Positions 47,297 through 56,789 are shown, counted from the first letter of the stretch. The stretch is DNA of 64,000 bases from Planctomycetota bacterium (GCA_016191165.1 JACPPF010000046.1:19912-83911); one strand, 5' to 3'. The notes: generated from the letters alone by a model not told the origin. Numbers and translations: made by a program.

Positions 47297-50200
47297 ATGC
47301 CTGAAGCTCCCACGCCCGACTGGCGCGACAGTGGCAACACTCCCGCCCAGACCCCCAGCGCCAAACCCTGGCAAGCCGGCGCGACCAGCGCCGAGGCGGG
47401 CCCCTCGGCCATGCCGTCGAAACGAAGCTTCAAACGGCTCTTTGCCGTGGTCGCGCTATTGGGCCTGGCCGTCGGCATCGGCGCGGTCGTCTATTGGTTC
47501 CGCCCCATCAAGCCGGCCTGCCTCGTCCTCGTTGGGTCCGGGTATGAAACCAACCTCCTTCTGCCTCACAACGTCCACGGCTGGAACAGCCTGCATGTCC
47601 TCGAAAAAGCAGTCTCACAGGGCGGCGAACTCCCGGATCTGTGGCGTTTCTTCACCCAACCCACCAAGATGCGCCGCGTCGGCGCCGAACCCGTCGAGCT
47701 AAAAGAAGCCAACTGGCGAGCCGTGTGGGACAAGCTCGGCATCGCCAACTACGAGGAAAAGACCGTCATGGTCTTCCTGTCCGTCCACGGGGCTGCCGAT
47801 GCGAAGGAAGCCTACCTCCTGCCCAACGTCCCCGGCAAGCAAATGTTGGAATCCTTCGATCAAAGCCGAATTCCGTTTCAAGAGGTTCTCGACAGCCTGA
47901 AGGCGGTCAAGGGCAAGAAGATTGTCCTCCTCCTTGACGTCTGTCATGCGCCGTTCGATCAGAACACGGGGATGTTGCACAACGATTTCGCGGAGCGTTT
48001 GAAGACCAAGTACGAAAAGGAGATTGAGGCCACGCCTCACCTGGCGGTGATCTGCTCGGCCGACACGGATCAACGCTCCTGGGCCTCGGATGAGCTGCAA
48101 GCCACTGCCTTTGCCTATTACGTCATGCAGGCGTTGAAAGGCGCCAACCATGGCAAGGACGGCAACGTCACGGCGGGGAGTTTGTTTGACTACGTGAAAG
48201 ACAAGGTGGCAACCTGGGCGCGGACCAACCGAGCCAGAAGCCAGACGCCGTTTTTGCTGGGCGGGAAGGATCGCGCCGATGGGATGGACCTCGTCCATAT
48301 TGCCGAGCCGTATGTCGAGCCGGCGCCCCCGTCGGCGCCGCTGAACCTCGACGCCCTGGCGCCGGAATGGGAAAAATGGAAGAAACTCAAACGGGAGAAG
48401 GCGCCGCACGTTCACAATCCGCACCTGTGGCGCTTGTACCAGGACACGCTGCTGCGCTATGAGCAACTCCTCCGCGCAGGCGATCCGACAGGCAAAGCCG
48501 CGGCCAGCCTCAAGCCAAGCCTCGAAAAATTGAACAGCGACATCGCCGCCAGCCGTTCTCTCGATGGCGCATTCCCCTGCATGGTGAACAGCTTCCCGTT
48601 GTACCGCGTCCTGGGGTTCCAGCCGGCGCCTGACCTGAATGACAAGGCTCTCAACATCTTCCTGACCGATTTTCGTAATCTCGCGGATCAAAAAGGCAAG
48701 GAGGAGGAAAAGAAGAAGCTGTTGACCTTTTTCCGGGACAAATCCATCCAGGTCAAGCAATACGTGCGAGTTCGCGTCAACCAGATGCTGTTGAAGGATT
48801 GGCAAGCCAACGCCAGCCCGGACCAGGCCAAACGTAACCGCGAACAAGGGCAGGATCGCCTGGCGGAAATCGAAGATTATTTGGTTGCGAAGCAACGGCC
48901 CGTCGAAATGCAACTCGTGAAAATGCTCAGGGACGTCGACCCGGAGATGCCCGAGGAGGTCATTCAGGCCGCCCTGGCGGTTCGCGTTCTTGCCGAGGAG
49001 GTGGCGTTGAGCGCGATGGCGGACGCGGATTCGGCCGAGCAGCCGAGCGAACTTTACGCCGAGGTCATTTTCCCGTGGGTTCGCGCCGGCGTCGAGGCGG
49101 CAGATAAAAGTCGTCGGGAAGGTGAAGATTATCTTTTTGGCGATCCCAAGCTCCACGGACCGAAGGCGAAGGCGAAGTTCGCTGAGGCGAAGAATCTTTA
49201 TGAAAAGGCGCGCGCCATGGCCCAGAAGCTTCAGGTTGCCCTGGCGGTGCGCGATGAGGTTTCGGCGGATTTGCCCTACTTTGCCACGTGGCTGGCGAGA
49301 AATCCACCCCTGCCGGATGCCGACCGGGCCGATTTGGGGGAAGCCCTTGAGAAGTTGAGCGTCGGGCTGGCCAAGTTGAACCGCGCTCTGGATGCCGCGG
49401 ACCGGGCAGAACTTCCGGCGCCGGACCTGGCGCGGCAGGCGGCCAGCGACCTCAAGTTTTTGCGCGAACGCTTTCAGGATGTAGGCGATAACTTGCGGAC
49501 CGTGGCGGCGCAGCAGAAAAACTGGCATGCTCTCGATGCGGCCCTTTCGGCGCCGCCGTCCGGCGCCCGCGACGACGTCGCCCTGCGCAAGGGTTTGCTT
49601 CGCAAACTGCGGGACATTTCCAGCGCTTTGCTCTTGAACCCGAACCCCGATGGCCGCATCGAGGAGGAAGGGTCCGTTGAACAACGAGTCAAGCAGCGGC
49701 GCGAACTGGCCCGCATTTCACTCAAGGCGTTTGACGACCTCGGGAACCCTGACAAGGAAAACACCGACGCCCAGCTCCGCGATTTCTTCCTGAAGGCCCC
49801 GGGATCCATCGTCGCCAAGACCGTTTTGGCCGGCGGCGAGGGCGCGGACCTCGTTCGGGCCGCGAATCTGTGCCGGGTAATTCCGGGCGGTTATGCCGAT
49901 TTCGTCAAGGACGATACGGGTCGGCGGATCAATCCGCTTGACCGACTGCGTCGCCTGCGCACCCACGCGCTCCTGCTTGGCCTTGCCGAGCGGACCCTCG
50001 GCGACCACTGGTTTGAACCTGGAATCAAAAAACTCGACCCCTACTATCAAGTCGCGGGGAAGGATTACCTCAAGGCGGCACGCGGGCTCTTTGACGACGA
50101 GCCGATCCCCGACGCACTCGTGAAAAAATCAAACAGCCTCAACGAGAAACTAATCCTGACCGAACTGAAACTGGGCAAACTCGGCACCCGGCACTGGACG

Positions 50201-52222
50201 ACCGAGTCGGATTTCGATCTCCCGTATCACGTGACCGCAGACGACGGGCTGCCCAGAGGAACGCCGATGATCTGGTTGAAAGTGGGCAGCGAGCCGGCCA
50301 AAAAATCCGGCGGCCCACGCAAAGAAATGAAGACCTGGCCCAAATTCAGCGACGCCTTCCCGCTCGGTCAAATCGACATTCCCGCGACCGGCGCCGCGCA
50401 AGTTGAGCTGAATGCCTACTACCGCGGGCAACATTTGCGGCAGGATTCCCCCTACGAACGGCTGGAGCCGAACGTCATCGTCCGGCACGCGCCCGCGCTG
50501 GAGGCCAACACGCGCCTCGCGGTGCGCATGGATTCCAAATTCGATTACGGCGCCATCAGCATCGTGCTTGACAACTCCGGCAGCATGAAATACCGCCATC
50601 CCCGGGAGGGGGGCAAGGACGATTACGCGAACCGCAAGGCGAATCAGCGCCGGCGATTCGATTTCGCACTCGACGCCCTGGAGCACGTGCTGCGAAAGGT
50701 CCCCGAAAACACCTACCTCAGCCTCTTCACCCTGGGCGACAAGAAAAACCGGGTGCCCGCGCTCTATCGCCCGGCCCGGCGCTGGCGCCAGGAGGAATTC
50801 GACGGGTTGCGCAAGGAACTGGCGGAAATCCCTGCCGACATCGGCTCACCGATCGCCGAGGCCGTGATCAAGAGCATGGCGGAAGGCTTCCCCGAAGGCA
50901 AGTTCCGGGGTCCCAAGGTGATTCTCGTGCTCACCGACGGCGACGACAACGGCTCGTTTTTCAAGGAAGAAGGCAACCGCACCAAGCGCATCGTTGCCGA
51001 ACTCAAGGCCGCCAACGCGAAACATCCCGACATCGCGGTCGTGGTCGTATGTTTCATCAAGAAGGACGCCGACGAAAAAGCCAAGAGCGAATTTGAATCC
51101 GCCAAGGCTCAATTTGGGTGCGTCGAACAATTCAAACGTCCGGGCCGCTTCACCGACCAGCCGGACGCGGAGAAGCTCGGCACGACGATCGAAGAGATGA
51201 TCCGGCCGCGCGTGCAGCTACTTCGCCTGGCGGAACAGGATCCCATCAAGGGTTTCGAGGTCGGGTATCCGATCAACTATCACTTCGACAAGACCCTGAA
51301 CTGGATACCGGCCCGGTCAGGTATTTTCAACGCCCACGTCCTGCGGACTTCCGCCAACCCGCTAGTCAACGTGCAGATTCTGCCCGGGCAAAAAATGTTC
51401 ATGGTTCTTAATCGAACCGACGAGGATCTCTCACTCAAACGCGGACTGCTCGCCTTCCAGCCCGAAACGATCAAACGGGGGGAATGGCGCCGGGAGAAGG
51501 AAGGCTGGGTGGTTTCGCTTTTGGAAAACGAGCATCCCGGTCTGGGCAAAGGCATGTTGAAGCAGCTGCTGGCTTTTGAGAAGTTGAAGGATGACAAGGA
51601 TCGCATTCGTCAGCCGGTTCCGGGGCTGACGTGGATCGAGCTCGACGCGGTCAAAAGCGCGTTGCCGAACCAGACCTTGCGCATGTGGCGGGACTGGGAC
51701 GTGCCGGCGCCCGCCATGCGTTTGGAGATTCGCGACTGGGTGGTCGGCGTACAGCCCAAGGTTGCCGCCTGGTTTTGGCCTGGCGATCGCGATAGCCTCC
51801 TGGCCAACACCAAACTGGTCACACGCAAGCAGGTGCCGGTGCCGCTTGCCCGCGAATCGGGTGGCGACGCAGTGGAGCTTCCCGTGATCGAAGAGGTCAA
51901 CTGGAAGGAACGCAACATCGAGGTCGCCTCCGGCGGCACGAAAAAGGAATTCTGCCTCATGGTGCGCGTTCGCCATGCCAGGGGCAAGCCGGTCTGGGTC
52001 GATCTCGAAACGCGCGAGCCAGGCAACGGTTCCGAACATCACTACTTCCACAAGGCCGACAGTTGCACCACCTATTTTTACGGCATGGAAAAACCCACGA
52101 CCGCCCGCCTGGTCCTGATCGATTTGGCCGAGTTCAAGGGCGTGGCCGAGGGCGTGGCGATGTCGCCGGATGTTGTCATTCAGGCGCCGCCCATTTTCCT
52201 CAACCAGGCACGGAAGGATTAG
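47297..52222 (+). CDS. Giant membrane protein with caspase-like protease domain and vWA domain
   Basis: A 1641-residue protein from the ATG at 47297 with AAGGGT upstream. A proline-rich tail of about 40 residues leads to KRSFKR and one membrane helix (about 49-67, FAVVALLGLAVGIGAVVYW); by the positive-inside rule the rest lies outside the cytoplasm. About residues 75-330 form a caspase-like (peptidase C14/metacaspase) domain: VMVFLSVHGAAD gives the catalytic His (about 164) and IVLLLDVCHAPF the catalytic Cys (about 216). A long helical region follows. Near residue 1090 a von Willebrand factor A domain begins, with the MIDAS motif LDNSGSM and VLTDGDDNG. The C-terminal 350 residues are beta-rich and unrecognised. 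It stands where tssL/tssM might be expected after tssK. Function and cleavage targets unknown. Confidence 0.8.
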   Translation: MPEAPTPDWRDSGNTPAQTPSAKPWQAGATSAEAGPSAMPSKRSFKRLFAVVALLGLAVGIGAVVYWFRPIKPACLVLVGSGYETNLLLPHNVHGWNSLHVLEKAVSQGGELPDLWRFFTQPTKMRRVGAEPVELKEANWRAVWDKLGIANYEEKTVMVFLSVHGAADAKEAYLLPNVPGKQMLESFDQSRIPFQEVLDSLKAVKGKKIVLLLDVCHAPFDQNTGMLHNDFAERLKTKYEKEIEATPHLAVICSADTDQRSWASDELQATAFAYYVMQALKGANHGKDGNVTAGSLFDYVKDKVATWARTNRARSQTPFLLGGKDRADGMDLVHIAEPYVEPAPPSAPLNLDALAPEWEKWKKLKREKAPHVHNPHLWRLYQDTLLRYEQLLRAGDPTGKAAASLKPSLEKLNSDIAASRSLDGAFPCMVNSFPLYRVLGFQPAPDLNDKALNIFLTDFRNLADQKGKEEEKKKLLTFFRDKSIQVKQYVRVRVNQMLLKDWQANASPDQAKRNREQGQDRLAEIEDYLVAKQRPVEMQLVKMLRDVDPEMPEEVIQAALAVRVLAEEVALSAMADADSAEQPSELYAEVIFPWVRAGVEAADKSRREGEDYLFGDPKLHGPKAKAKFAEAKNLYEKARAMAQKLQVALAVRDEVSADLPYFATWLARNPPLPDADRADLGEALEKLSVGLAKLNRALDAADRAELPAPDLARQAASDLKFLRERFQDVGDNLRTVAAQQKNWHALDAALSAPPSGARDDVALRKGLLRKLRDISSALLLNPNPDGRIEEEGSVEQRVKQRRELARISLKAFDDLGNPDKENTDAQLRDFFLKAPGSIVAKTVLAGGEGADLVRAANLCRVIPGGYADFVKDDTGRRINPLDRLRRLRTHALLLGLAERTLGDHWFEPGIKKLDPYYQVAGKDYLKAARGLFDDEPIPDALVKKSNSLNEKLILTELKLGKLGTRHWTTESDFDLPYHVTADDGLPRGTPMIWLKVGSEPAKKSGGPRKEMKTWPKFSDAFPLGQIDIPATGAAQVELNAYYRGQHLRQDSPYERLEPNVIVRHAPALEANTRLAVRMDSKFDYGAISIVLDNSGSMKYRHPREGGKDDYANRKANQRRRFDFALDALEHVLRKVPENTYLSLFTLGDKKNRVPALYRPARRWRQEEFDGLRKELAEIPADIGSPIAEAVIKSMAEGFPEGKFRGPKVILVLTDGDDNGSFFKEEGNRTKRIVAELKAANAKHPDIAVVVVCFIKKDADEKAKSEFESAKAQFGCVEQFKRPGRFTDQPDAEKLGTTIEEMIRPRVQLLRLAEQDPIKGFEVGYPINYHFDKTLNWIPARSGIFNAHVLRTSANPLVNVQILPGQKMFMVLNRTDEDLSLKRGLLAFQPETIKRGEWRREKEGWVVSLLENEHPGLGKGMLKQLLAFEKLKDDKDRIRQPVPGLTWIELDAVKSALPNQTLRMWRDWDVPAPAMRLEIRDWVVGVQPKVAAWFWPGDRDSLLANTKLVTRKQVPVPLARESGGDAVELPVIEEVNWKERNIEVASGGTKKEFCLMVRVRHARGKPVWVDLETREPGNGSEHHYFHKADSCTTYFYGMEKPTTARLVLIDLAEFKGVAEGVAMSPDVVIQAPPIFLNQARKD

Positions 52223-52303
52223 CGACGCTGCGAAAAAGCCTGGCCCGCGACGGCATTTCGAAGCGTCGCCAACCATGGGAAGCCAACTCGAGGAATTCGA
52301 CGC

Positions 52304-54955
52304 ATGGCCGATGACGCTCGTTCCGGGGCCGGGGATCGCCGCTGGCAGAACCAGGCCGGCCCGGCTGCCGGGCCGGCGCGCGGCATGAGCCGCCGCTTCT
52401 GGTTGACCCTCCTCGCCGGCCTGTTCCTCGTGTTCTTGACTGTCCTGGTCGTTTGGATTCTCGCCATCCGGCCCCCGCCGCCCCCTCCCTTCTACCTCAA
52501 CATCAGCATTGGCGAGACCAACTCTCGCAAGTATCCCGTCATTGGATTCACCCGGCAAGATTATGAGCGCATCCGACGTCACTTCCCCCAGGGAACGCTG
52601 GCCGAAACCAAGACCAAGGAACTGCTTCAAAAAGAACTGAAGGGGCTCTCTGACAAGGCCGACCCGATCATCATTCACATCACGGCCCTGGCCCTTGCGC
52701 GCCAGGAAAAGGTCTTTCTGTTGCCAGGCGACGCCAGTCCGGATGATCAGGCGACCTGGCTGGACGTTGGCGACGTCTTGAGCGCCGTCGCCGCCTGTCC
52801 GGCCAAGAACAAGCTGTTGATCCTTGACCTCGCGCACCCGATTGCCGATCCACGCCTTGGTGCGCTGGCGGACCGCGTGGCCGAGACCCTGGAAAAACAA
52901 ATCACCGATGCCAAGCCGAGTTTTTTCGTGCTCCTTCCCTGTTCCGCCGGCCAGATCTCGTGGAGGTCGGAAGCGCTTCAGAGTTCGGTATTGGCCTATT
53001 ATCTGGACCAGGGCTTGCTTGGAAATGCCAACACCGACAAGGATCCGCACGTCAAACTGCGCGAGCTGGTCGCCTTCCTTGAGGCACGCGTGGATCGGCG
53101 CGTTCAGACAACCCACGCCGCGAGGCAAAAGCCTCGCCTGTTCGGTGATGCCGAGGACTTTGTCATGGTAAGTCCTCCCAACGACCCGCTCGAGGAAATC
53201 AAGCCCGGTGATTTGGCGCCCTTTCCGGCGGTCCTTCAAAAAACGTGGCGCGAACGCGATGCGTGGTGGGCCAAGGGGGCCTATCGACGCGCACCGCGGT
53301 TCTTGCGGCAACTGGAGGCCAACCTGTTGCGGCAGGAGTCGCAATGGCGTGGCGGGATTCTCCACGAAAAAGACCTCGAGGCCCATGCGGATGATCTTCA
53401 GTTGCCCAGGAATGATTTGGCCCGCGCTCTGAATGTGCCGCGCGTGCCGCGCCGGTCCGTGGCCCTGGCGTTGAAACAGAGTCTGAAAGCAGCGGACGCC
53501 AGTCTGGGTGATGCCGCGCTCAATATCCTGGCCAACACCAAGTCGGTCGATCCAAAAAAGAAAGAACTCAACGCCAAGGTCGAGGAGGAGCTGATCAAGA
53601 AGTTGAAGGAACCCAAGGGCATCGAACTGCCGCAGCAAATGTCGGCCATTCTGGAAGCGCTGGAGCGCATGCCGCGACTGTCGGCGGATCATTTTCGAGT
53701 CGCGCGCGCCGTGGCGCGGAAGTTGTCGCCCGATGCGTCCTACGTGGAGTTGATCTATCTGGATCGACTGATCGCCTTCGCCGACCGCAAGGGCGATGAC
53801 GCCTGGCATGAGAAAAAGATTCTGACGTTGCTGCAAACGATGCGTATGCGTGAGGCCGCCGTGGCTGGGCTGGACAGCGAACCGGAACTGCTGCCGTGGT
53901 TGCACGGCGCGATCGAGGAAGCCGACTCCCTCCGTGTGGCGAGCGAAAAGAAACTGCTCTGGGAGGGCATGTCAACCTGGGACGACGCGTTCGCTCGGCT
54001 TCAGACTGCCAAGGGGAAATACAAGGACGTTCTGTTTGCCTTCGAGATCCTGCAGCGCTCCCGTGTGCAACTCGATTTGGCGTTTGCCGACCTGCCTGCT
54101 CACCGCGATCTGTTGTGCGACGCGTCGGGACTCGACGTCCTTGCTGAACAGGCCTGGACCCGGGCAAGCCAGGAAGCCGAGACGCTGCAAACCTACTTTG
54201 CGTCGCCGCCAATGCGGGACAAGAAACAGGCCGATCAGGGCAAGGCGACGCTGGATCTCGACACGCCGGCGCGAGAGCTGGAACGCCATCTGCGCTTTCT
54301 GGCCAAGAGCATTGAACGCCAGATCGACCTCGCCGCCAAGGACGACACGGCCGAATCGGTACAGCGCCGCTTGCTGCTGCTGGATTCAACCTTGTTGACG
54401 GCGGCGCAACACGCGACCCTGTTTGCCAGGCACCGCGCGGTTGCCGCCAAGCTGAACGAGGCGACCGACGAGTTGGATAACGACGATAACAAAAAAGGCG
54501 TCGTGACCCCTCTACCCCCGGCGGTGCGGCGCGACCAGCCCGCCACGCGCGGCTTGATGCGGGCGCGCATGTCGTGGGCGCTATTGCGCCTCGCGGGAAC
54601 GAAGGCCGGCAAGGAGAAACCGTCGCTTCCGCCCGCGACTGGCCGCATGGATACGCTCGCCTGGGCCGAACTCGAACGACGCATGCAAAAAGCCTGGTCC
54701 AGGGACCTCGTGGACCCCGGGAAAGAAAAGCTGACGCCGTTCCGCGCCGACGCCTTCAATCGCCTGGTCTCCCCGTGGGAACTGGAACGGTTCGAGAAGG
54801 ATCCCAGTGTCGTCGTGCAGACCCGCTATCGCGACGCCTTTCGGGCTTGGCTGCATGAACGCTATCGGGCCCAAGCCACATTTCTTGAAGGTGGGCGCGA
54901 CACCTCCTTGCACGCATTTTACGCTGACGCGGCACGCGAACTGAACGCGCGGTGA
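52304..54955 (+). CDS. Membrane protein with degenerate caspase-like domain (pseudo-caspase)
   Basis: An 883-residue protein 81 bases after the caspase-vWA gene. Residues 30-55 (RFWLTLLAGLFLVFLTVLVVWIL) form a single membrane helix after a basic N-terminus, followed by a polyproline stretch. About 60-290 follow the same strand pattern as the caspase domain of the neighbour: IIIHITALALARQEKVFLLPGDA aligns with its VHG...YLLPN segment and LLILDLAHPIAD with LLLDVCHAPF. The catalytic Cys is replaced by Ala (about 177) and the His-Gly pair is not kept. A later NDPLEEIKPGDLAPF begins about 590 mostly helical residues of unknown fold. No vWA domain. It probably arose from the same ancestor and may act as a binding or regulatory partner of the active paralogue. 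Confidence 0.75.
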   Translation: MADDARSGAGDRRWQNQAGPAAGPARGMSRRFWLTLLAGLFLVFLTVLVVWILAIRPPPPPPFYLNISIGETNSRKYPVIGFTRQDYERIRRHFPQGTLAETKTKELLQKELKGLSDKADPIIIHITALALARQEKVFLLPGDASPDDQATWLDVGDVLSAVAACPAKNKLLILDLAHPIADPRLGALADRVAETLEKQITDAKPSFFVLLPCSAGQISWRSEALQSSVLAYYLDQGLLGNANTDKDPHVKLRELVAFLEARVDRRVQTTHAARQKPRLFGDAEDFVMVSPPNDPLEEIKPGDLAPFPAVLQKTWRERDAWWAKGAYRRAPRFLRQLEANLLRQESQWRGGILHEKDLEAHADDLQLPRNDLARALNVPRVPRRSVALALKQSLKAADASLGDAALNILANTKSVDPKKKELNAKVEEELIKKLKEPKGIELPQQMSAILEALERMPRLSADHFRVARAVARKLSPDASYVELIYLDRLIAFADRKGDDAWHEKKILTLLQTMRMREAAVAGLDSEPELLPWLHGAIEEADSLRVASEKKLLWEGMSTWDDAFARLQTAKGKYKDVLFAFEILQRSRVQLDLAFADLPAHRDLLCDASGLDVLAEQAWTRASQEAETLQTYFASPPMRDKKQADQGKATLDLDTPARELERHLRFLAKSIERQIDLAAKDDTAESVQRRLLLLDSTLLTAAQHATLFARHRAVAAKLNEATDELDNDDNKKGVVTPLPPAVRRDQPATRGLMRARMSWALLRLAGTKAGKEKPSLPPATGRMDTLAWAELERRMQKAWSRDLVDPGKEKLTPFRADAFNRLVSPWELERFEKDPSVVVQTRYRDAFRAWLHERYRAQATFLEGGRDTSLHAFYADAARELNAR

Positions 54956-54959
54956 CGTG

Positions 54960-55110
54960 GGTGAGTGAGTTCGCGATGGCTTTAGTTAATAAAAAACACC
55001 TATTAACTCACTCACTCACTCACTCACTCACTCACTCACTCACTCACTCACGAGGTTGTTGGGGGGGGGCTTGTTCGGCAATACGGTATGCGTGCGTGAG
55101 TGAGTGAGTT
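54960..55110. repeat. (ACTC)n microsatellite with flanking inverted copies and G9 run
   Basis: An uninterrupted ACTC array of about 46 bases lies at 55006-55051. It is flanked by the complementary GTGAGTGAGTT at 54960-54970 and GTGAGTGAGTGAGTT at 55097-55110, so either flank can pair with the array. A run of nine G follows at about 55061. No gene covers the array. The first copy begins 5 bases after the stop of the pseudo-caspase gene. Confidence 0.95.
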
Positions 55111-55368
55111 GTTTAGAGGGTGTTTTTGAATTCGATTTCTTGCCCAGTTTGCCGCATCGAAACGACTTTTCGAGCCGGGAAACGGCCATTTTAGTAGGTG
55201 AAAAATCGTATTGAAGTAGCGCCTGTTGTGAACAAGCGTTCAATTGCAAAACTTCGTTTAGCGCCCGCGCCGCGCATTCGGTCCCAGGTCGCGCGGTGCG
55301 GGCGCTAAACGAAGACAGGGCACGCAGCTGGCTCGGGTATACTTCGCCCATCGCCGAGCCTGAAACAT
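55111..55368. other. Intergenic region with a palindrome, no gene seen
   Basis: Contains the palindrome 55252-55315. The rest shows no protein-like frame or RNA gene that I can recognise. Confidence 0.4.
55252..55315. terminator. Palindrome of the TTTAGCGC family
   Basis: CTTCGTTTAGCGCCCGC and GCGGGCGCTAAACGAAG form a perfect 17-base outer stem, with a GC-rich, partly pairing centre. Same family as 15541 and 29803. Confidence 0.55.
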
Positions 55369-55485
55369 GTGGTGGCCTTCTGCAAGAAACAGGACGATGC
55401 CTGGTATCGCTATGTCATCATTGATAACCAGGGACACATCCACGATGAGATTGTTTTGACGCCGCCGCCCAAGACGGGCAAATGA
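55369..55485 (+). pseudogene. Short protein-like frame, possible gene remnant
   Basis: Too short for the ORF track. From a GTG at 55369 the frame reads VVAFCKKQDDAWYRYVIIDN, then QGHIHDEIVLTPPPKTGK and a TGA. Codon choice and amino-acid pattern look like real coding sequence, yet there is no ribosome site. The frame stays open only a little further upstream, to a TAA inside the palindrome at 55252-55315. It may be the 3' end of a gene cut off by the palindrome, or a tiny gene. No homologue recognised. Confidence 0.35.
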
Positions 55486-55534
55486 CGTGCCTTTTCCCTT
55501 CTGATGCTCTTGCCTTGCCGCGTGGGCGAGTGCG

Positions 55535-56731
55535 TCAGTTGCGCGCCAGGCGACGAAAGAGGATCAAGCCCGCGAGCAGCATCAGGGCATTGGCGTCGTG
55601 CAGGCCCAGCCAGGCCGGGATTGTGCCCGAGCGAGACAGGTTGATCGTGCAAAGCAACAGCGGGTAGTAAAGGGTAACAATCGGCAAGAAGCAGGTGACG
55701 AAGGCGCTCAGGAAATCGCTTTTGCTGAACCAGATGCCGACCGGGCACCCAATGAGCGCGAAGAAAAAGCAACCCAGGGCGAACGCGGGACGCTGGTTTC
55801 TTTCGTTCTCGATGCTCAAAATCTGAAAGCGGAGGTTCTTGCTTTCGTTGGCAAGACTGCGGATGTGCTCGACGAAATGAGCAGCGCCGACGCCCCGGGC
55901 CAGGGCGTTCTGGTGGAAAGCGATCTGCTCATCAATGCGTTCCTTCTGCTGAACGTGTTTTTCCTTATACGACGTCAATTCCGACCAGGCCATGTCGGTG
56001 GCGCGCTGTTTATGCTGCGAGCCGTCCATTTCGCCCGGCAATTCCATGGGCCAGGTGTGCTTTTCCAAAACGCCGATGCTGTTTTGCTGAATGAGGTGGC
56101 AAAATCGCATATGCACAAAAATACAACGCTGATCGAGATCGACCTGAAGCTCTGCCTCACGGGCCTGGGCCACGATCTCGTATCCTTTGCCGGGCGCGGC
56201 GCGCTTTTTGAAAATTACGTCATGAAGGATTCGGCCGCGGACGTCCTTGACGTCAATTTCATAGCGCAGCCTGGGCAGGTGGATGCGACCATCGCGCCGC
56301 AAAAGGCTATAGAGAGTTTCCTCAACATCAACGCCGCTCTGATTGCGGAGAACATGTTGGGAGTAGGGAATCAGATCGAGACTGATCCACAACGTCGCTG
56401 CGCTGGCGGCCGCGCCCAGGAGCAACGCGGGCCAGACCACCTGAATGATGTGAACGCCGGAGGCCTTGAGCGCCAGGATCTCATTGTCCGCGGCCAGGCG
56501 GCCGTAGACGACGCACGTGGCGAACAGGGTCGCGGTTGGGACGGTATAAGGCAAGAGACTGGGAAGCAGGAGCGGAATCAACGCGGCGACCTGTGCCGGA
56601 CTCAGACCGGTCTTCATCGCCTCGGCGACGACGCCAGCGACCAAGATCAATCCCGTCAGCGCCACCAGCGCCAGCGCGAAGACCTTGAGCAACTCGGCCA
56701 GGATCATGCGGTGAAGTCTACCCCAGAACAC
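55535..56731 (-). CDS. LptF/LptG-family permease
   Basis: A 398-residue membrane protein. It begins MFWGRLHRMILAELLKVFALALVALTGL, the usual first helix of LptF/LptG (YjgP/YjgQ). The family pattern of three N-terminal helices (including LLPSLLPYTVPTATLFATCVVYGRLAADNEILALKASG) continues through a beta-rich periplasmic domain (about 120-300) to three C-terminal helices (FALGCFFFALIGCPVGI, FVTCFLPIVTLYYPLLL, ANALMLLAGLILF). These permeases extract lipopolysaccharide from the inner membrane with the LptB ATPase. Whether it is LptF or LptG is unclear. The companion permease and ATPase are not in the window. It lies just downstream of the AsmA-like gene on the same strand. Confidence 0.9.
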   Translation of the reverse strand: MFWGRLHRMILAELLKVFALALVALTGLILVAGVVAEAMKTGLSPAQVAALIPLLLPSLLPYTVPTATLFATCVVYGRLAADNEILALKASGVHIIQVVWPALLLGAAASAATLWISLDLIPYSQHVLRNQSGVDVEETLYSLLRRDGRIHLPRLRYEIDVKDVRGRILHDVIFKKRAAPGKGYEIVAQAREAELQVDLDQRCIFVHMRFCHLIQQNSIGVLEKHTWPMELPGEMDGSQHKQRATDMAWSELTSYKEKHVQQKERIDEQIAFHQNALARGVGAAHFVEHIRSLANESKNLRFQILSIENERNQRPAFALGCFFFALIGCPVGIWFSKSDFLSAFVTCFLPIVTLYYPLLLCTINLSRSGTIPAWLGLHDANALMLLAGLILFRRLARN

Positions 56732-56789
56732 GAAGAAGTCCTCTCGTTTTGTCGCTCGCGGCCTGTTGAAACGCCAGGCCGTGCGCGAC

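Noticed and set aside
47699-49684. A 661-residue minus-strand ORF
   Set aside because: Antisense to the caspase-vWA gene, with shadow-type composition and no recognisable motif.
51431-53905. An 824-residue minus-strand ORF across the two caspase-like genes
   Set aside because: Antisense shadow: it crosses the boundary of two convincing plus-strand genes with motifs and ribosome sites, and shows no domain.
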